Counted from the first letter of the stretch, positions 39,828 to 49,032 are shown. The stretch is 64,000 bases of DNA from Neomicrococcus lactis (GCF_014200305.1 NZ_JACHBL010000001.1:2356001-2420000), one strand, 5' to 3'. The notes: generated by a model from the sequence alone, not told the origin. Made by a program: numbers and translations.

Positions 39828-41220
39828 AGCGCGATCTAAACTCGGGCCGGCGCTTATTTACGCGGCTCTGTCGACGGCTATCGTCAGCTCTTTGGGCATG
39901 CTCTTGGTGCCCACTATTTCGCGGGAAATGAATGTTTCCGTGAGTGCGGCGCAGTGGATGCTGACGGCGAACCTTCTGGTGGGCGCCGTGGCGACGCCGG
40001 TCATGGGGCGTATCAGCGATGGGCCGCATAAGAAGCGGCTGTTGTTGTGGTCTCTCACCATCATCTTTGTTGGATCCGTGATCGCAGCGACGGCGCCGAA
40101 CTTCTCCATCTTCTTGGTCGGTCGTCTATTGCAGGGTCTGACGTATGGAATTGTGCCGGTGACGATTGCTTTGGCTCGCCGTTATGTAACGCCTGACAAG
40201 GTGCGTTCTGCCATCTCGAGTCTGTCCGTCACGGTGGCGACGGGTATCGGCATTGGTTATCCGCTGACAGGCATCATCGCGGGACTCTTCGATTTCCGAT
40301 TCGCTTTCTGGTTCGCAGCGCTCTTTGTTGTCAGTGCCATCATTGTGGTGCTTCGCGTGGTTCCCGCGGGCCCAGATGAGATGGCTCCACGGACTCCCTT
40401 CGACTTTGCTGGCGCGGTCTTGCTGGGTCTCGGCCTGGGGTTGCTCTTGCTCGGCATCAGTGAAGGCCCCAACTGGGGCTGGGGATCGCTGCTGACCATC
40501 GGCACGTTCTTGGTTTCCGTCATCACTTTGTGGGCGTGGGTCAAGGTTGAATTGGCGTCTGAACACCCGCTCATCAACTTGCGCGTCCTGGGAAACGGCG
40601 AGGTGCTGCTGGCTAACAGCACGGCCATCGGCCTAGGTGCCGTGATGTATCTGGGGCTTTCGATCTCCAGCTTGATTGCTCAGGCACCGGCGGCCACTGG
40701 CTACGGCATCGCGCTTCCGGTGTTCTGGGCAGGTTGGGTGATGTTCCCGCTCTCGGTGGGTAGCTTCACGGCAAACCGCTTGGTTCGCAAGGTGTCCCAC
40801 CGCATCCCTCTGGCAACGCTTCTTCCGGTGGGCTCATGCATCATGGCCGCATCCGCATTTCTTATGTGGCTGTCCCATGCGCATCTCTGGGAGATCCTCC
40901 TTGGCATGTTGGTGCTTGGTCTGGGAATGGGCACGAGCTATGCCGCAATGCCTGGCCTGATTGCACGCAGTGTCGCAGCGGAAGAACTTGGTAGCTCGGT
41001 CAGCTTCAATCAGGTTCTCCGAACTGTGGGTAGCTCCTTCGGAACCGCCGTCTCGGGTGCGGTGCTCGCGGCACACATGGCGCCGGACGCTCACCCGACT
41101 GCCGAAGGCATCAATCTGACTCTCGCCATTAGTGCGGGCCTTGCTGCTGTCGTGTTTATTGCGCTGCTCATTCACGCACTGATTTCGCGTCCCAAGCAGT
41201 CTCCTATTCACCGGAAATAG
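39820..41220 (+). CDS. MFS drug transporter, 14-TM (DHA2) type
   Basis: A 466-residue major facilitator with 14 predicted TM helices. The loop 2-3 motif GRISDGPHKKRLLLW (about 62-76) and motif GRLLQGLTYGIVPVTIALA (TM4, about 103) are conserved. Paralogues export drugs or dyes using the proton gradient. It follows marR with an 8-nt overlap, the usual arrangement for ligand-induced efflux. Confidence 0.88.
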   Translation: MTEARSKLGPALIYAALSTAIVSSLGMLLVPTISREMNVSVSAAQWMLTANLLVGAVATPVMGRISDGPHKKRLLLWSLTIIFVGSVIAATAPNFSIFLVGRLLQGLTYGIVPVTIALARRYVTPDKVRSAISSLSVTVATGIGIGYPLTGIIAGLFDFRFAFWFAALFVVSAIIVVLRVVPAGPDEMAPRTPFDFAGAVLLGLGLGLLLLGISEGPNWGWGSLLTIGTFLVSVITLWAWVKVELASEHPLINLRVLGNGEVLLANSTAIGLGAVMYLGLSISSLIAQAPAATGYGIALPVFWAGWVMFPLSVGSFTANRLVRKVSHRIPLATLLPVGSCIMAASAFLMWLSHAHLWEILLGMLVLGLGMGTSYAAMPGLIARSVAAEELGSSVSFNQVLRTVGSSFGTAVSGAVLAAHMAPDAHPTAEGINLTLAISAGLAAVVFIALLIHALISRPKQSPIHRK

Positions 41221-41354
41221 TTTCTGCGGATTAGACAAAAGGGGAAGATCGCACCAACCGCTGATGGTTGATGCGCGGGTCATGTTGACCACGCCGCGCT
41301 CTCCACCTACGCGGGTAGTCCGAATGACCCATAGTTATTATGCTGGAGGCTCGC

Positions 41355-42683
41355 TCAGTGCCTTATTGACTCATAGGCGGCCAGAGCCTCGCCGCGAGAG
41401 TCGGACAGATCCACAACGGGTTCGAGGTTGGCGCTTTCAGGAGCCCAGTAGTTGACGTAGAGGCCGTCTTGATCGAACTTCTTTTGCTGCGTTTGTGGGT
41501 TGAAGATGCGAAAGTACGGTGAGGCATCGCGCCCGCAACCTGCTACCCATTGCCAGTTAAAGGGATTGCTGGCTTCATCCGCGTCGACGAGCGTGTCCCA
41601 AAACCACTCTTCACCCACCCTCCAGTCCACCAGCAGATTCTTCGTCAAGAAGGATGCCGCCACCATGCGGACTCGGTTATGCATGAAGCCGGTTTGCCAC
41701 AGCTCTCGCATGCCTGCGTCTACTATCCCGTACCCGGTGTTGCCTTGTTGCCAAGCTTGAACCTCGTCGCCGACCCCCTTGCTCCATGGGAAGTCTTGAT
41801 ACTTCTGGTTGAGCGATCGTTGGTGAAGGTCTGGGAATGCGTAAGCCGTGTGCCAAGCAAACTCGCGCCATCCAAGTTCGGAAAGGAATACTTCAACTTC
41901 TTGATTCGCTGCGCGGCTGATATGCCAGATCGTTCGTGGGCTGATTTCTCCAAAGCGTAGGTGGGGAGATAGCTCAGAAGTAGCGCTTCGCGCTGGAAAA
42001 TCACGCTCTTCGTGATACCTAGTCACGGCTCTCTCCAGGAAATGGGTGAGCTTTTCGAGTGCCTTCGCTTCGCCGGGTACCCAGCGGTCGTGAAATCCGC
42101 TCCACCAACGAGGAGTTGCGGGCTGAAGATTCCATGCCGTGAGGTCTTCGCTATACGGTTGCTGGCCACCTGGGATCAGTGTGGTGGGAATGGGAAGCGG
42201 ATGGTCGGGTTCGGGCGACCTCAAGCATGCTCGCCAAAACGCTGAATACACAGCATAGGGATCCCCGCTGGAATTAGCGACTGTCCACGGTTCGAACAAT
42301 AGATTGCCGGGGTAGGAGTGGGCAGTGATTCCACGAGCGGTGAGCGACTCTTTAAGTCGAGCATCGAGAGCCCGGGCCGCTCCGTACCTGCGGTTCCAGT
42401 GCACAGCGGTGGCTCCGACCTCTGACACCACCTCGGTGAGCACCTGTTCTGCGGGGCCGCGACGCAGAATCAATGGAATGGAATAGGTGGCCAGGGAACG
42501 CTCAAGTTGTTGGAGTGACTCGTGAAGCCACCATCGAGTGGCACTTCCAAGGGGACGGACTTCGGCAGTTTCGTCATCGAGTACGTAAAGCGCCACGATT
42601 CCGTCCGGATCTTTCGCCGCCGCACTGAGAGCCGCGTTATCTGCAAGCCTTAAATCGTCTCGGAACCACGTGATAGCGACCAT
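41355..42683 (-). CDS. phrB: Deoxyribodipyrimidine photolyase
   Basis: A 442-residue class I CPD photolyase: N-terminal Rossmann domain (ITWFRDDLRLADNAALSAA) and FAD domain with GYGIVDAGMREL, MHNRVRMVAASFLTK and DADEASNPFNWQWVAGCG (given in part), ending IFNPQTQQKKFDQDG. Conserved Trp residues of the electron-transfer chain are plausible in WQWVAG. Repairs UV-induced cyclobutane dimers using blue light. Stands alone. Confidence 0.92.
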   Translation of the reverse strand: MVAITWFRDDLRLADNAALSAAAKDPDGIVALYVLDDETAEVRPLGSATRWWLHESLQQLERSLATYSIPLILRRGPAEQVLTEVVSEVGATAVHWNRRYGAARALDARLKESLTARGITAHSYPGNLLFEPWTVANSSGDPYAVYSAFWRACLRSPEPDHPLPIPTTLIPGGQQPYSEDLTAWNLQPATPRWWSGFHDRWVPGEAKALEKLTHFLERAVTRYHEERDFPARSATSELSPHLRFGEISPRTIWHISRAANQEVEVFLSELGWREFAWHTAYAFPDLHQRSLNQKYQDFPWSKGVGDEVQAWQQGNTGYGIVDAGMRELWQTGFMHNRVRMVAASFLTKNLLVDWRVGEEWFWDTLVDADEASNPFNWQWVAGCGRDASPYFRIFNPQTQQKKFDQDGLYVNYWAPESANLEPVVDLSDSRGEALAAYESIRH

Positions 42684-42703
42684 GAGCTGATTCTATCGTT
42701 GCG

Positions 42704-42825
42704 CTCATCATCGATATCGCCTGGGACGAAGGCACGGGCTGTGAATGGGTCAAGCCAACGGCCTTCGCTGACCTGATGTTCAAGATCGGTCACAACATCA
42801 ACTATTAAGCCGTGGACCTCTGGCC
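42704..42825 (+). pseudogene. Decayed partial copy of the carboxyethylornithine synthase gene
   Basis: Translation reads IIDIAWDEGTGCEWVKPTAF, then MFKIGHNINY and a TAA stop. It matches codons about 274-312 of the intact gene (38968-39085: IIDVSCDEGMGFEWAKPTTF, MFKIGHNINYYAVD). Both copies are on +. Sequence from 42826 to 42970 shows nothing further I recognise. Confidence 0.8.
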
Positions 42826-42970
42826 ATGCCTGGATTGATTTCGCCTCCAAAGCAGCTTGCGAAGCATCGGAAGGAGCAGTCGGAGTTCCGAAAGACGAGG
42901 CTCGCGAAGCTGAGCCTGCCCGCAGGGCCGAGCTGCGCCGTCGTCCTCAAGAAGTGCGCACAAGAATGTG

Positions 42971-43033
42971 TTGCAACTCACTATCTCCATAGGTACTATT
43001 GAACCAATCAACTAACTATGCACATAGTTAGTT
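42971..43033 (+). promoter_or_regulatory. vanAB promoter and VanR-type operator
   Basis: TTGCAA (42971-42976) and TACTAT (42994-42999) are spaced 17 nt apart. Immediately downstream AACTAACTAT-N4-ATAGTTAGTT (43010-43033) is a near-perfect 10-4-10 palindrome. I recall the Corynebacterium glutamicum VanR site as AACTAACTAA-N4-TTAGGTATTT, the same layout and left half. No vanR gene is in the window. Confidence 0.7.
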
Positions 43034-43048
43034 TCGAAAGGACAACCC

Positions 43049-44128
43049 ATGAGCACGAATACCGTGACCGCCAAGATTCTGCCCCACCCGTTGAACGCCT
43101 GGTACGTCGCGGCGTGGGATCACGAAGTGACCAGAAAGCCCATGTCACGCCAAATTGCCAACCGTCCGGTGGCGTTTTATCGCACGGAAGACGGGCGCGC
43201 TGTGGCGCTCGCCGACGCGTGCTGGCACCGCCTCGCTCCGCTGTCTCAGGGCAAAACCGTGGGCAAGGACGGGTTGCAGTGCCCCTATCACGGCATCGTC
43301 TACAACTCGGCGGGCCGCTGCGTCTCCATGCCCGCTCAGGAAACCATCAACCCGAGCGCCACGGTTCCGAGCTTCCCTGTGGTGGAGCGCTACCGCTACG
43401 TGTGGATTTGGTTGGGTGATCCAACGCTCGCGGACCCTGAACTGGTGCCGGATATGTTCCAGATGACTTCGGACGAATGGGCCGGCGACGGCCTCACCAT
43501 TCACGCGGACTGCAACTACCAGCTCATCCTGGACAACCTCATGGATCTCACGCACGAGGAATTCGTGCACTCGTCCTCGATTGGGCAAGAAGAGCTCAGC
43601 GAATCCGAGTTTGTGGTGACGCACGAAGGTAACCGCGTCACTGTCACGCGCTGGATGCACAACATCGATGCGCCGCCATTCTGGCTCAAGAACATGCGGG
43701 ACAAGTTCCCTGGTTTCGAGGGCAAGGTGGATCGCTGGCAGATCATCCACTTCGAAGCGCCCGGCACCATCCGCATTGATGTGGGTGTTGCGAAGGCTGG
43801 AACTGGTGCACCGGAGGGGGACCGCAGCCAGGGTGTCAACGGCTTTGTCATGAATACCATCACCCCGGAAACAGACCGCTCGAGCCACTATTTCTGGGCC
43901 TTCATGCGCAACTACCGCTTGGACAGCCAGCTCATCACCACGCAATTGCGCGATGGCGTGCACGGCGTTTTCGCCGAAGACGAGGCCATGTTGCAAGCGC
44001 AGCAAGCCGCGATCGACGCGAACCCTGACTACCAGTTCTACAACCTCAACATCGACTCCGGTGGCATGTGGGTGCGCCGCATCCTCACCGCAATGCTGGA
44101 GGCCGAAGGCCGGTTGGTGGCGTCCTAA
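43049..44128 (+). CDS. vanA: Vanillate O-demethylase oxygenase subunit (Rieske)
   Basis: A 359-residue Rieske non-haem iron oxygenase. The [2Fe-2S] ligands are CWHRLAPLSQG and CPYHGIVYN (about 51-77). The mononuclear iron site lies in DNLMDLTHEEFVHSSSIG (about 163-180; Asp, two His). This architecture is typical of VanA, which demethylates vanillate to protocatechuate and releases formaldehyde. Vanillate is inferred from VanB as neighbour and the VanR-like operator. TAATG overlap with vanB. Confidence 0.85.
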   Translation: MSTNTVTAKILPHPLNAWYVAAWDHEVTRKPMSRQIANRPVAFYRTEDGRAVALADACWHRLAPLSQGKTVGKDGLQCPYHGIVYNSAGRCVSMPAQETINPSATVPSFPVVERYRYVWIWLGDPTLADPELVPDMFQMTSDEWAGDGLTIHADCNYQLILDNLMDLTHEEFVHSSSIGQEELSESEFVVTHEGNRVTVTRWMHNIDAPPFWLKNMRDKFPGFEGKVDRWQIIHFEAPGTIRIDVGVAKAGTGAPEGDRSQGVNGFVMNTITPETDRSSHYFWAFMRNYRLDSQLITTQLRDGVHGVFAEDEAMLQAQQAAIDANPDYQFYNLNIDSGGMWVRRILTAMLEAEGRLVAS

Positions 44129-45135
44129 TGGCGGTTTCACAAACGCAGGTGTGGCAATCGGCGATCGTTGTTGAGGTCTCCGAGATTGCGCGCGACATCA
44201 AGCGCATCGTTTTTGCTCCGGAATTGCCGGTGAAGGCGGAGCCTGGCTCCCACATTGATCTGCTGGTGCAGATTGATGGCGAGGACGTTCAGCGCTCTTA
44301 CTCGGTGGTGGATTCGTCCGAGGATGGTTCGCGGATTGCCATCAGCGTGTTCAAGGCGCCGCTGTCTCGCGGTGGTTCCGAGTTCATGCATACGGTTTCC
44401 GTGGGGGATTCGATGCGGATCACGCAGCCGCTCCAGAACTTCCCCCTGCGGGTTGGCGCGCAGAAGTACGTGCTGCTTGCGGGTGGCATTGGCGTGACGG
44501 CGATTGCGAATATGGCTCGGGTCTTGAAGCGACTCAAGGCGGATTACAATCTGGTTTTCGTGGGTCGTAGCCGTGAGGCGATGGCGTATTTCGCGGAGCT
44601 CGAGGCTGAGCATGGCGAGCGACTCCAAGCCCACATTGACGACGAGGGCACGTCGCTGAAGATCCCCGAACTGCTATCTGACGTGGACCAAGACACCGAG
44701 CTGTACATGTGCGGACCCATCCGACTCATGGATGCCGTCCGACGCACCTGGATTGAGCGCGAGCTCGATCTGCCGAACCTTCGCTACGAAACTTTCGGCA
44801 ACAGCGGCTGGTTTGATCCGCAAGAATTCTTGGTCCGCGTGCCGAAGCTGGGCTTGGAAGTGGTGGTCCCGCCGGATCGCTCCATGCTCGAGGCGCTGGA
44901 AGATGCCGGCGCGGACATGATGTTCGATTGCCGCAAGGGCGAATGCGGGCTCTGCGAAGTGCGCATCACCGAGCTCACCGGCGTGATCGACCATCGCGAC
45001 GTGTTCTATAGCGAACGCCAGCAGCGACTGAATCAGAAGATGAACTGCTGCGTTTCGCGGGTGGTGGGGGTTGCTGGCAAGGCTTCTGAAGGTGCCAGCG
45101 CGCAGCGCGCCGTGGTCACTATTGAGGCTCACTAA
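44128..45135 (+). CDS. vanB: Vanillate O-demethylase reductase subunit
   Basis: A 335-residue class IA-type reductase: FMN/FAD-binding barrel (RSYSVVDSSEDG), NAD(P) domain (LAGGIGVTAIANM; YMCGPIRLMDAVR), and C-terminal plant-type [2Fe-2S] ferredoxin with CRKGECGLCEVRI and a distal Cys (about 285-325). It transfers electrons from NADH to VanA. The frame is open further upstream, but ATG at 44128 overlapping the vanA stop is the natural start. No vanK transporter follows. Confidence 0.88.
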   Translation: MAVSQTQVWQSAIVVEVSEIARDIKRIVFAPELPVKAEPGSHIDLLVQIDGEDVQRSYSVVDSSEDGSRIAISVFKAPLSRGGSEFMHTVSVGDSMRITQPLQNFPLRVGAQKYVLLAGGIGVTAIANMARVLKRLKADYNLVFVGRSREAMAYFAELEAEHGERLQAHIDDEGTSLKIPELLSDVDQDTELYMCGPIRLMDAVRRTWIERELDLPNLRYETFGNSGWFDPQEFLVRVPKLGLEVVVPPDRSMLEALEDAGADMMFDCRKGECGLCEVRITELTGVIDHRDVFYSERQQRLNQKMNCCVSRVVGVAGKASEGASAQRAVVTIEAH

Positions 45136-45161
45136 GCCCGGATTCTTCGGAAATTACGACG

Positions 45162-45197
45162 ACGCCGCTCGGGGACATTGTTCCCTTGCGGTGGCGT
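45162..45197 (+). terminator. Imperfect hairpin after vanAB
   Basis: ACGCC at 45162-45166 can pair with GGCGT at 45193-45197 and GGGGA with TCCC around a short loop, 26 nt after vanB. It also holds a copy of the dispersed TACGACGACGC motif. No T-run. Confidence 0.35.
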
Positions 45198-45270
45198 GAC
45201 GATTTGGCTCGAGATCTAACTGTCATACCTTGACCGTAGAGTCGTAACTATCAATCACTTCGAGAGTTAG

Positions 45271-45468
45271 GTGGGGCAAGTGGGAATTGTGCGTTACACA
45301 AACTGGGTGGATTTTTACAAGGATGTCATTGCCGTATCCAACGCCACCAAGGTGCATCCGGACACCGTCACTCTAAACATGTATACCGATGGCGTTCGGC
45401 AAGACCTAGGCGAACTCCCAACTCCGCCGTGGTACATCAATCAGGACGGAAGCCTCAAAGAGGACTAG
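45271..45468 (+). CDS. Small hypothetical protein (65 aa)
   Basis: An ORF with alternative GTG starts at 45271 and 45280. The product is mildly acidic with VRYTNWVDFYKDVIAVSNAT and an ending LPTPPWYINQDGSLKED. No domain recognised. A 9-bp hairpin (ACTTGGCGT 45470-45478, ACGCCAAGT 45488-45496) follows the stop. Composition looks coding. Confidence 0.45.
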   Translation: MGQVGIVRYTNWVDFYKDVIAVSNATKVHPDTVTLNMYTDGVRQDLGELPTPPWYINQDGSLKED

Positions 45469-45657
45469 GACTTGGCGTTTAGGACAGACGCCAAGTGACG
45501 GCGAACTATCTCGATGTCTCGCTCGTGATCCTGCTGGATCTTCCTCTTCTTTACACAGAAGTCTGACATGCGGATGATGACGAGATTCTTTCCCGTCTTG
45601 GGTGAGATAACTCCCAGTACTTCGTCGAAGTGTTGCTCGTGGATACGATGAGCAAGT
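45465..45657 (-). pseudogene. Unidentified C-terminal gene fragment
   Basis: The minus strand holds a 64-codon open stretch, protein-like in composition, ending in TAG: HEQHFDEVLGVISPKTGK and SDFCVKKRKIQQDHERDIE are examples. No plausible start exists before it runs antisense into the NERD-helicase gene. It looks like the remnant of a gene truncated by an earlier rearrangement. Family not recognised; chance cannot be ruled out. Confidence 0.35.
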
Positions 45658-47329
45658 GACTGCGAAGCTACTTCCTGGCAACCCGCACTTCGAATCCGCT
45701 GCGGAGGAAATCGTATGCTCCGCGCTCGCGGAGCAGCTGCCGGATGACGCGGTGATCATCGTAGGTCAACGCATCACGCACAGCGGCCATGAAGCGGAGA
45801 TCGATCTGCTGGTGATGTGGCCGGGTGTGGGTGTCGCCGCCATCGAGGTCAAGGGCGGCATCGTTGAAGTCAAGAACGGAAAGTGGATACAGAGCGGCCG
45901 CAATCTGGTCGCCTCGCCCATCGAGCAAGTGCGTCTGGCGAAGCACGCCCTGATCAACTACCTGAAATCAGTCTCGAGCTTCCACATCCCGCGGATTGGT
46001 CACTTCGTCGCCGTTCCTTATACGGAGTTGCCGTCTAGCTGGAATGTCCCTGACGCGCCGCGCGAGATCATGATCGACGCGAACGATCTCCCTAGAGCGG
46101 CCCGAATTATCGAGAATGGTCTCACTCAGCTCAATGCCTACGTGGCGCCTCAACGGGATCAGCTGGAGCATCTGTGCAAGGCGCTTCGAACCACGCATCG
46201 GGCCGTCGAAAACGCCCAGCTCTTGGCGCAAGAGATCGAAGACGAAGGAAATCGCCTCACTCGCGAGCAGGAACGCATCCTCGCACTGCTTCGGCTGCAA
46301 CCCCGGGCGCAGCTTGTGGGCGGAGCGGGCTCTGGGAAAACGCACTTGGCGCTCATGAAAGCGCGCCAGCTTGCCGCAAACGGGCAACGGGTCGCGCTGA
46401 TGTGTTATTCGCGCGGTTTGGCGCGGCACCTCGAACTCATGACGCAGACCTGGCACGAGCACGAACGGCCGGTTTACGTGGGGCTATTTCACCGGTTGGG
46501 CGAATACTTCGGCGGCCCGAACGTCGAAGAAGCAGCAAGGACGACGACGCTGCCCGCGGATCAGTTCTACGCTGAAGAACTCCCCAAGAACCTTCTGGAA
46601 AGCGCGGCGAAGGCCGCGCCAGAACAGAAATTTGACGCCATCGTTGTTGACGAAGCTCAGGACTTCGAGAACCTTTGGTGGGACGCCGTGACCACCTGTC
46701 TCGCTGAGGGTGATGAAGGTGTCCTGTACGCATTCGCGGATAGCCGTCAGACAGTCTTCGACCGGAACGGTGCTGCTCCCATTGAGCTCAACCCCTTCCC
46801 GCTGGATGACAATCTCCGCAATTCCCGCGCGATCGCGGAGTGCTTCGCGCCCTTGACCGCGCTGCCGCAAGATGTCAGGAGTGAGTCTGGCGAGCGCGTC
46901 GAGTGGGTGTCGGTTGATGTCGCAGGAGATCGTAACGCCATCTCCGACGCCGTGCTCGACGTAGCGGATGACCAGATCGAAAAACTTCTGGGCGCCGGTT
47001 GGGAGCCTGGAGACGTAGCCCTGCTGACCACCGGCCGGCGTCACCCGGAACACGATGCACAAGTGAAACGGGACGGGTTCGACGTCTACTGGGACTCCTA
47101 CTTCAGCGCCGAGGATGTCTTCTACGGGCACGTCCTCGGATTCAAGGGACTCGAGAAACGTGCTGTCGTCTTGGCGCTCAACAGTTTTCAGAACCCCGAG
47201 CGCGCGCGTCAGATCTTATACGTAGGTCTGTCACGCGCTCGCAGCAAACTGGTGGTTGTGGGAACGCCGGATCTGTTGCGCCAAGCTGGGGGAGACGACG
47301 TCTTCAAGCGAGTGACTCGATCACGCTGA
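45656..47329 (+). CDS. NERD-domain nuclease/helicase protein
   Basis: A 557-residue protein. The N-terminal NERD domain (about 10-115) keeps nuclease-like residues in EAEIDLLVMWPGVGVAAIEVKGG (Asp and E-x-K; given here as its ends EAEID and EVKGG). The rest is an SF1 helicase/ATPase: Walker A GGAGSGKTHLAL (about 222), Walker B VVDEAQDFE (about 330), C-terminal motif YVGLSRARSKLVVVG. NERD-helicase fusions are seen near defence genes and in DNA processing. The GTG start at 45656 is the most upstream workable codon. Confidence 0.8.
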   Translation: MTAKLLPGNPHFESAAEEIVCSALAEQLPDDAVIIVGQRITHSGHEAEIDLLVMWPGVGVAAIEVKGGIVEVKNGKWIQSGRNLVASPIEQVRLAKHALINYLKSVSSFHIPRIGHFVAVPYTELPSSWNVPDAPREIMIDANDLPRAARIIENGLTQLNAYVAPQRDQLEHLCKALRTTHRAVENAQLLAQEIEDEGNRLTREQERILALLRLQPRAQLVGGAGSGKTHLALMKARQLAANGQRVALMCYSRGLARHLELMTQTWHEHERPVYVGLFHRLGEYFGGPNVEEAARTTTLPADQFYAEELPKNLLESAAKAAPEQKFDAIVVDEAQDFENLWWDAVTTCLAEGDEGVLYAFADSRQTVFDRNGAAPIELNPFPLDDNLRNSRAIAECFAPLTALPQDVRSESGERVEWVSVDVAGDRNAISDAVLDVADDQIEKLLGAGWEPGDVALLTTGRRHPEHDAQVKRDGFDVYWDSYFSAEDVFYGHVLGFKGLEKRAVVLALNSFQNPERARQILYVGLSRARSKLVVVGTPDLLRQAGGDDVFKRVTRSR

Positions 47330-47341
47330 CCGGCGGAGGGC

Positions 47342-47719
47342 TTAGGCTTTCTTCTTGAATCGCACCGCAGACCAGTAATCGTCTATGGACACGTTGGAGT
47401 TCAGCGTCCAGTCGATCTCTTCCATGTATCGCCAGATGCTGTCGCGGTTGATGTCCGACTTATTGCCCTTCGGATACAGCACCCAGCCCGCGCGAGTGCC
47501 CGAAAGATGATCGCGGACAGGCAGGAAAAGTTCATCCAGTTGCGCCTTGTCGCGCGCGGAAATGAGGGCCGAATCGGCGACGCTTTCCTCGATCCCCTCA
47601 ACAAAGCTCGCGCCCTCCGGCAGGGGTTCCAACAGGGCGAGTTTTTCGGCGCTGGCACCCACCACGTGCACTGAATTTCCGGGCTTGATCTGAAGCTTTT
47701 CGGCGATGGTCTTGGTCAT
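47342..47719 (-). CDS. DUF3052-like hypothetical protein
   Basis: A 125-residue protein without TM segments. Motif YPKGNKSDINRDSIWRYME plus a final basic VRFKKKA are typical of small actinobacterial DUF3052-type proteins; the family role is unknown. Convergent with the NERD-helicase gene, with 12 nt between their stops. Confidence 0.6.
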   Translation of the reverse strand: MTKTIAEKLQIKPGNSVHVVGASAEKLALLEPLPEGASFVEGIEESVADSALISARDKAQLDELFLPVRDHLSGTRAGWVLYPKGNKSDINRDSIWRYMEEIDWTLNSNVSIDDYWSAVRFKKKA

Positions 47720-47748
47720 GGCACTAGTGTGCCATTTCGAAATTGAAT

Positions 47749-47763
47749 TACGACGACGCAGCT
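47749..47763 (+). repeat. Dispersed motif TACGACGNCGC(A/C)GC, representative copy
   Basis: This copy lies between genes at 47720-47799. Other copies starting TACGACG[AC]CGC, read on either strand: 1685-1698(-), 11249(+), 13468-13481(-), 14742(+), 14921-14931(-), 21749-21759(-), 45155(+), 57683-57697(-), 59825(+); near variants TACGACGGCGC at about 6799 and 21621. None seen in 22.7-38.1 or 49.8-57.3 kb. Confidence 0.6.
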
Positions 47764-47799
47764 CACTTTTCGTGGGCAGTGGTGTAGCAGAATGAGCGC

Positions 47800-48978
47800 A
47801 TGGATGACTACGACCTCATTACCGAGCTCTTGCCCGTGCTGGGCCGGTCGAGTCATGAGGCGTTCAATGTTTTCAACGTGATGCACCATGGGACGCATGA
47901 GAAACAGCTGTCGAACATCTTTCGATGGATTCTGGATATCGGAGGCTCGCACCGCTTCGAAACGCTTGGCCAGAGAGTCTTTCTCAGCCTGATCCGCGAG
48001 CGGCTGGGACCTTCGGCTGATCTGCCAGACGGGCCTTATTCCGTCCGTCAGGAAGTCAATACTGCCGAGTCAGGACATCGCCTAGACATCGCCGACCTCG
48101 TTTTAGAGAATGACTCGACCGTCGTCGTAGTGGAAAACTACGAAACCTCCGACGGCCACGGGCATAGCTACAACTCCTACCTCAAATACGGTCAGCGAGA
48201 CGGTAAGTTCGGCGTCGTCGTTCTGCTCTGCGCATCCGAGTACACCTACCTCCAATCCGACGGTTGGGAACGTGCGACGGTGATTACGTATGAGAGCTTC
48301 CTTGATCGCCTTGTGGATGAGCTGAACAAGGAGAGGAACTACGCACAGTTACACGCCGAGCAGTACTCGTTCCTCATCCAGATGCACAGGAAATTTGCCG
48401 CTAAGGGGGATGAAGTGAGTGATTCGGAGTTTTTGGCTTTCATCGACGCAATGTGTGTTTCGGGCGAAGCCAGACGCTACAGAGAGCGCCCAAGTGATGT
48501 GGCCGCTGAGAAGTTTGCAAGCGACGTTGCCGAGCGTGCAAGGGAGCGCTTTGAAGGCGGCCGAGAGGTTCTCAAGAGGGTTAAGGATCGACTCAAGATC
48601 TATGCGCGCTCAACCCTGCACAGCCAGCTGGACGGCAAGCTTCGAGCGGGCTCTGTCCGCGAGATTCGAGCCAACTACGTGGGTATTTATCAATGGATCG
48701 TTGAGCTGGTTGTCACCGCTGACGATGGCGCCACGTCCGCTCAAAATTTTGAGATTCGATTCGGTCCAACAGCATGGAACTATGTCGAAAACGAGAGCGA
48801 CAGTCTGAGCCTAGGTGACGGTGAAACTGTTGACTATTCGAAGCTTTTCATCGCAAGCACTGGCAACCGCAGGATTATGCGCCAGTCCCAAGTTTCGTTG
48901 CTGGAAGTTTTGCACGGCCTGTCCGCCGACGACTATCGCTTGCGGGACGAAATCCTGGCTCTCGATGCCACGAGGTGA
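47800..48978 (+). CDS. PD-(D/E)XK nuclease superfamily protein
   Basis: A 392-residue protein. The N-terminal region follows the PDDEXK_4 pattern (TLGQRVFLSLIRERLG, RLDIADLVLEND, then VVVVENYETSDGHGHSY, about residues 97-122). The usual E-x-K lysine is replaced by Tyr (ENY), so catalysis may be lost or use another residue. The C-terminal half (about 215-392) is unassigned. It stands alone; such proteins are often accessory or defence-related. Confidence 0.65.
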   Translation: MDDYDLITELLPVLGRSSHEAFNVFNVMHHGTHEKQLSNIFRWILDIGGSHRFETLGQRVFLSLIRERLGPSADLPDGPYSVRQEVNTAESGHRLDIADLVLENDSTVVVVENYETSDGHGHSYNSYLKYGQRDGKFGVVVLLCASEYTYLQSDGWERATVITYESFLDRLVDELNKERNYAQLHAEQYSFLIQMHRKFAAKGDEVSDSEFLAFIDAMCVSGEARRYRERPSDVAAEKFASDVAERARERFEGGREVLKRVKDRLKIYARSTLHSQLDGKLRAGSVREIRANYVGIYQWIVELVVTADDGATSAQNFEIRFGPTAWNYVENESDSLSLGDGETVDYSKLFIASTGNRRIMRQSQVSLLEVLHGLSADDYRLRDEILALDATR

Positions 48979-49032
48979 TGGCAAAGCAAAGCGGCGGCCA
49001 CCCGAAGGTAACCGCCGCCTGCACCCGAAGGC

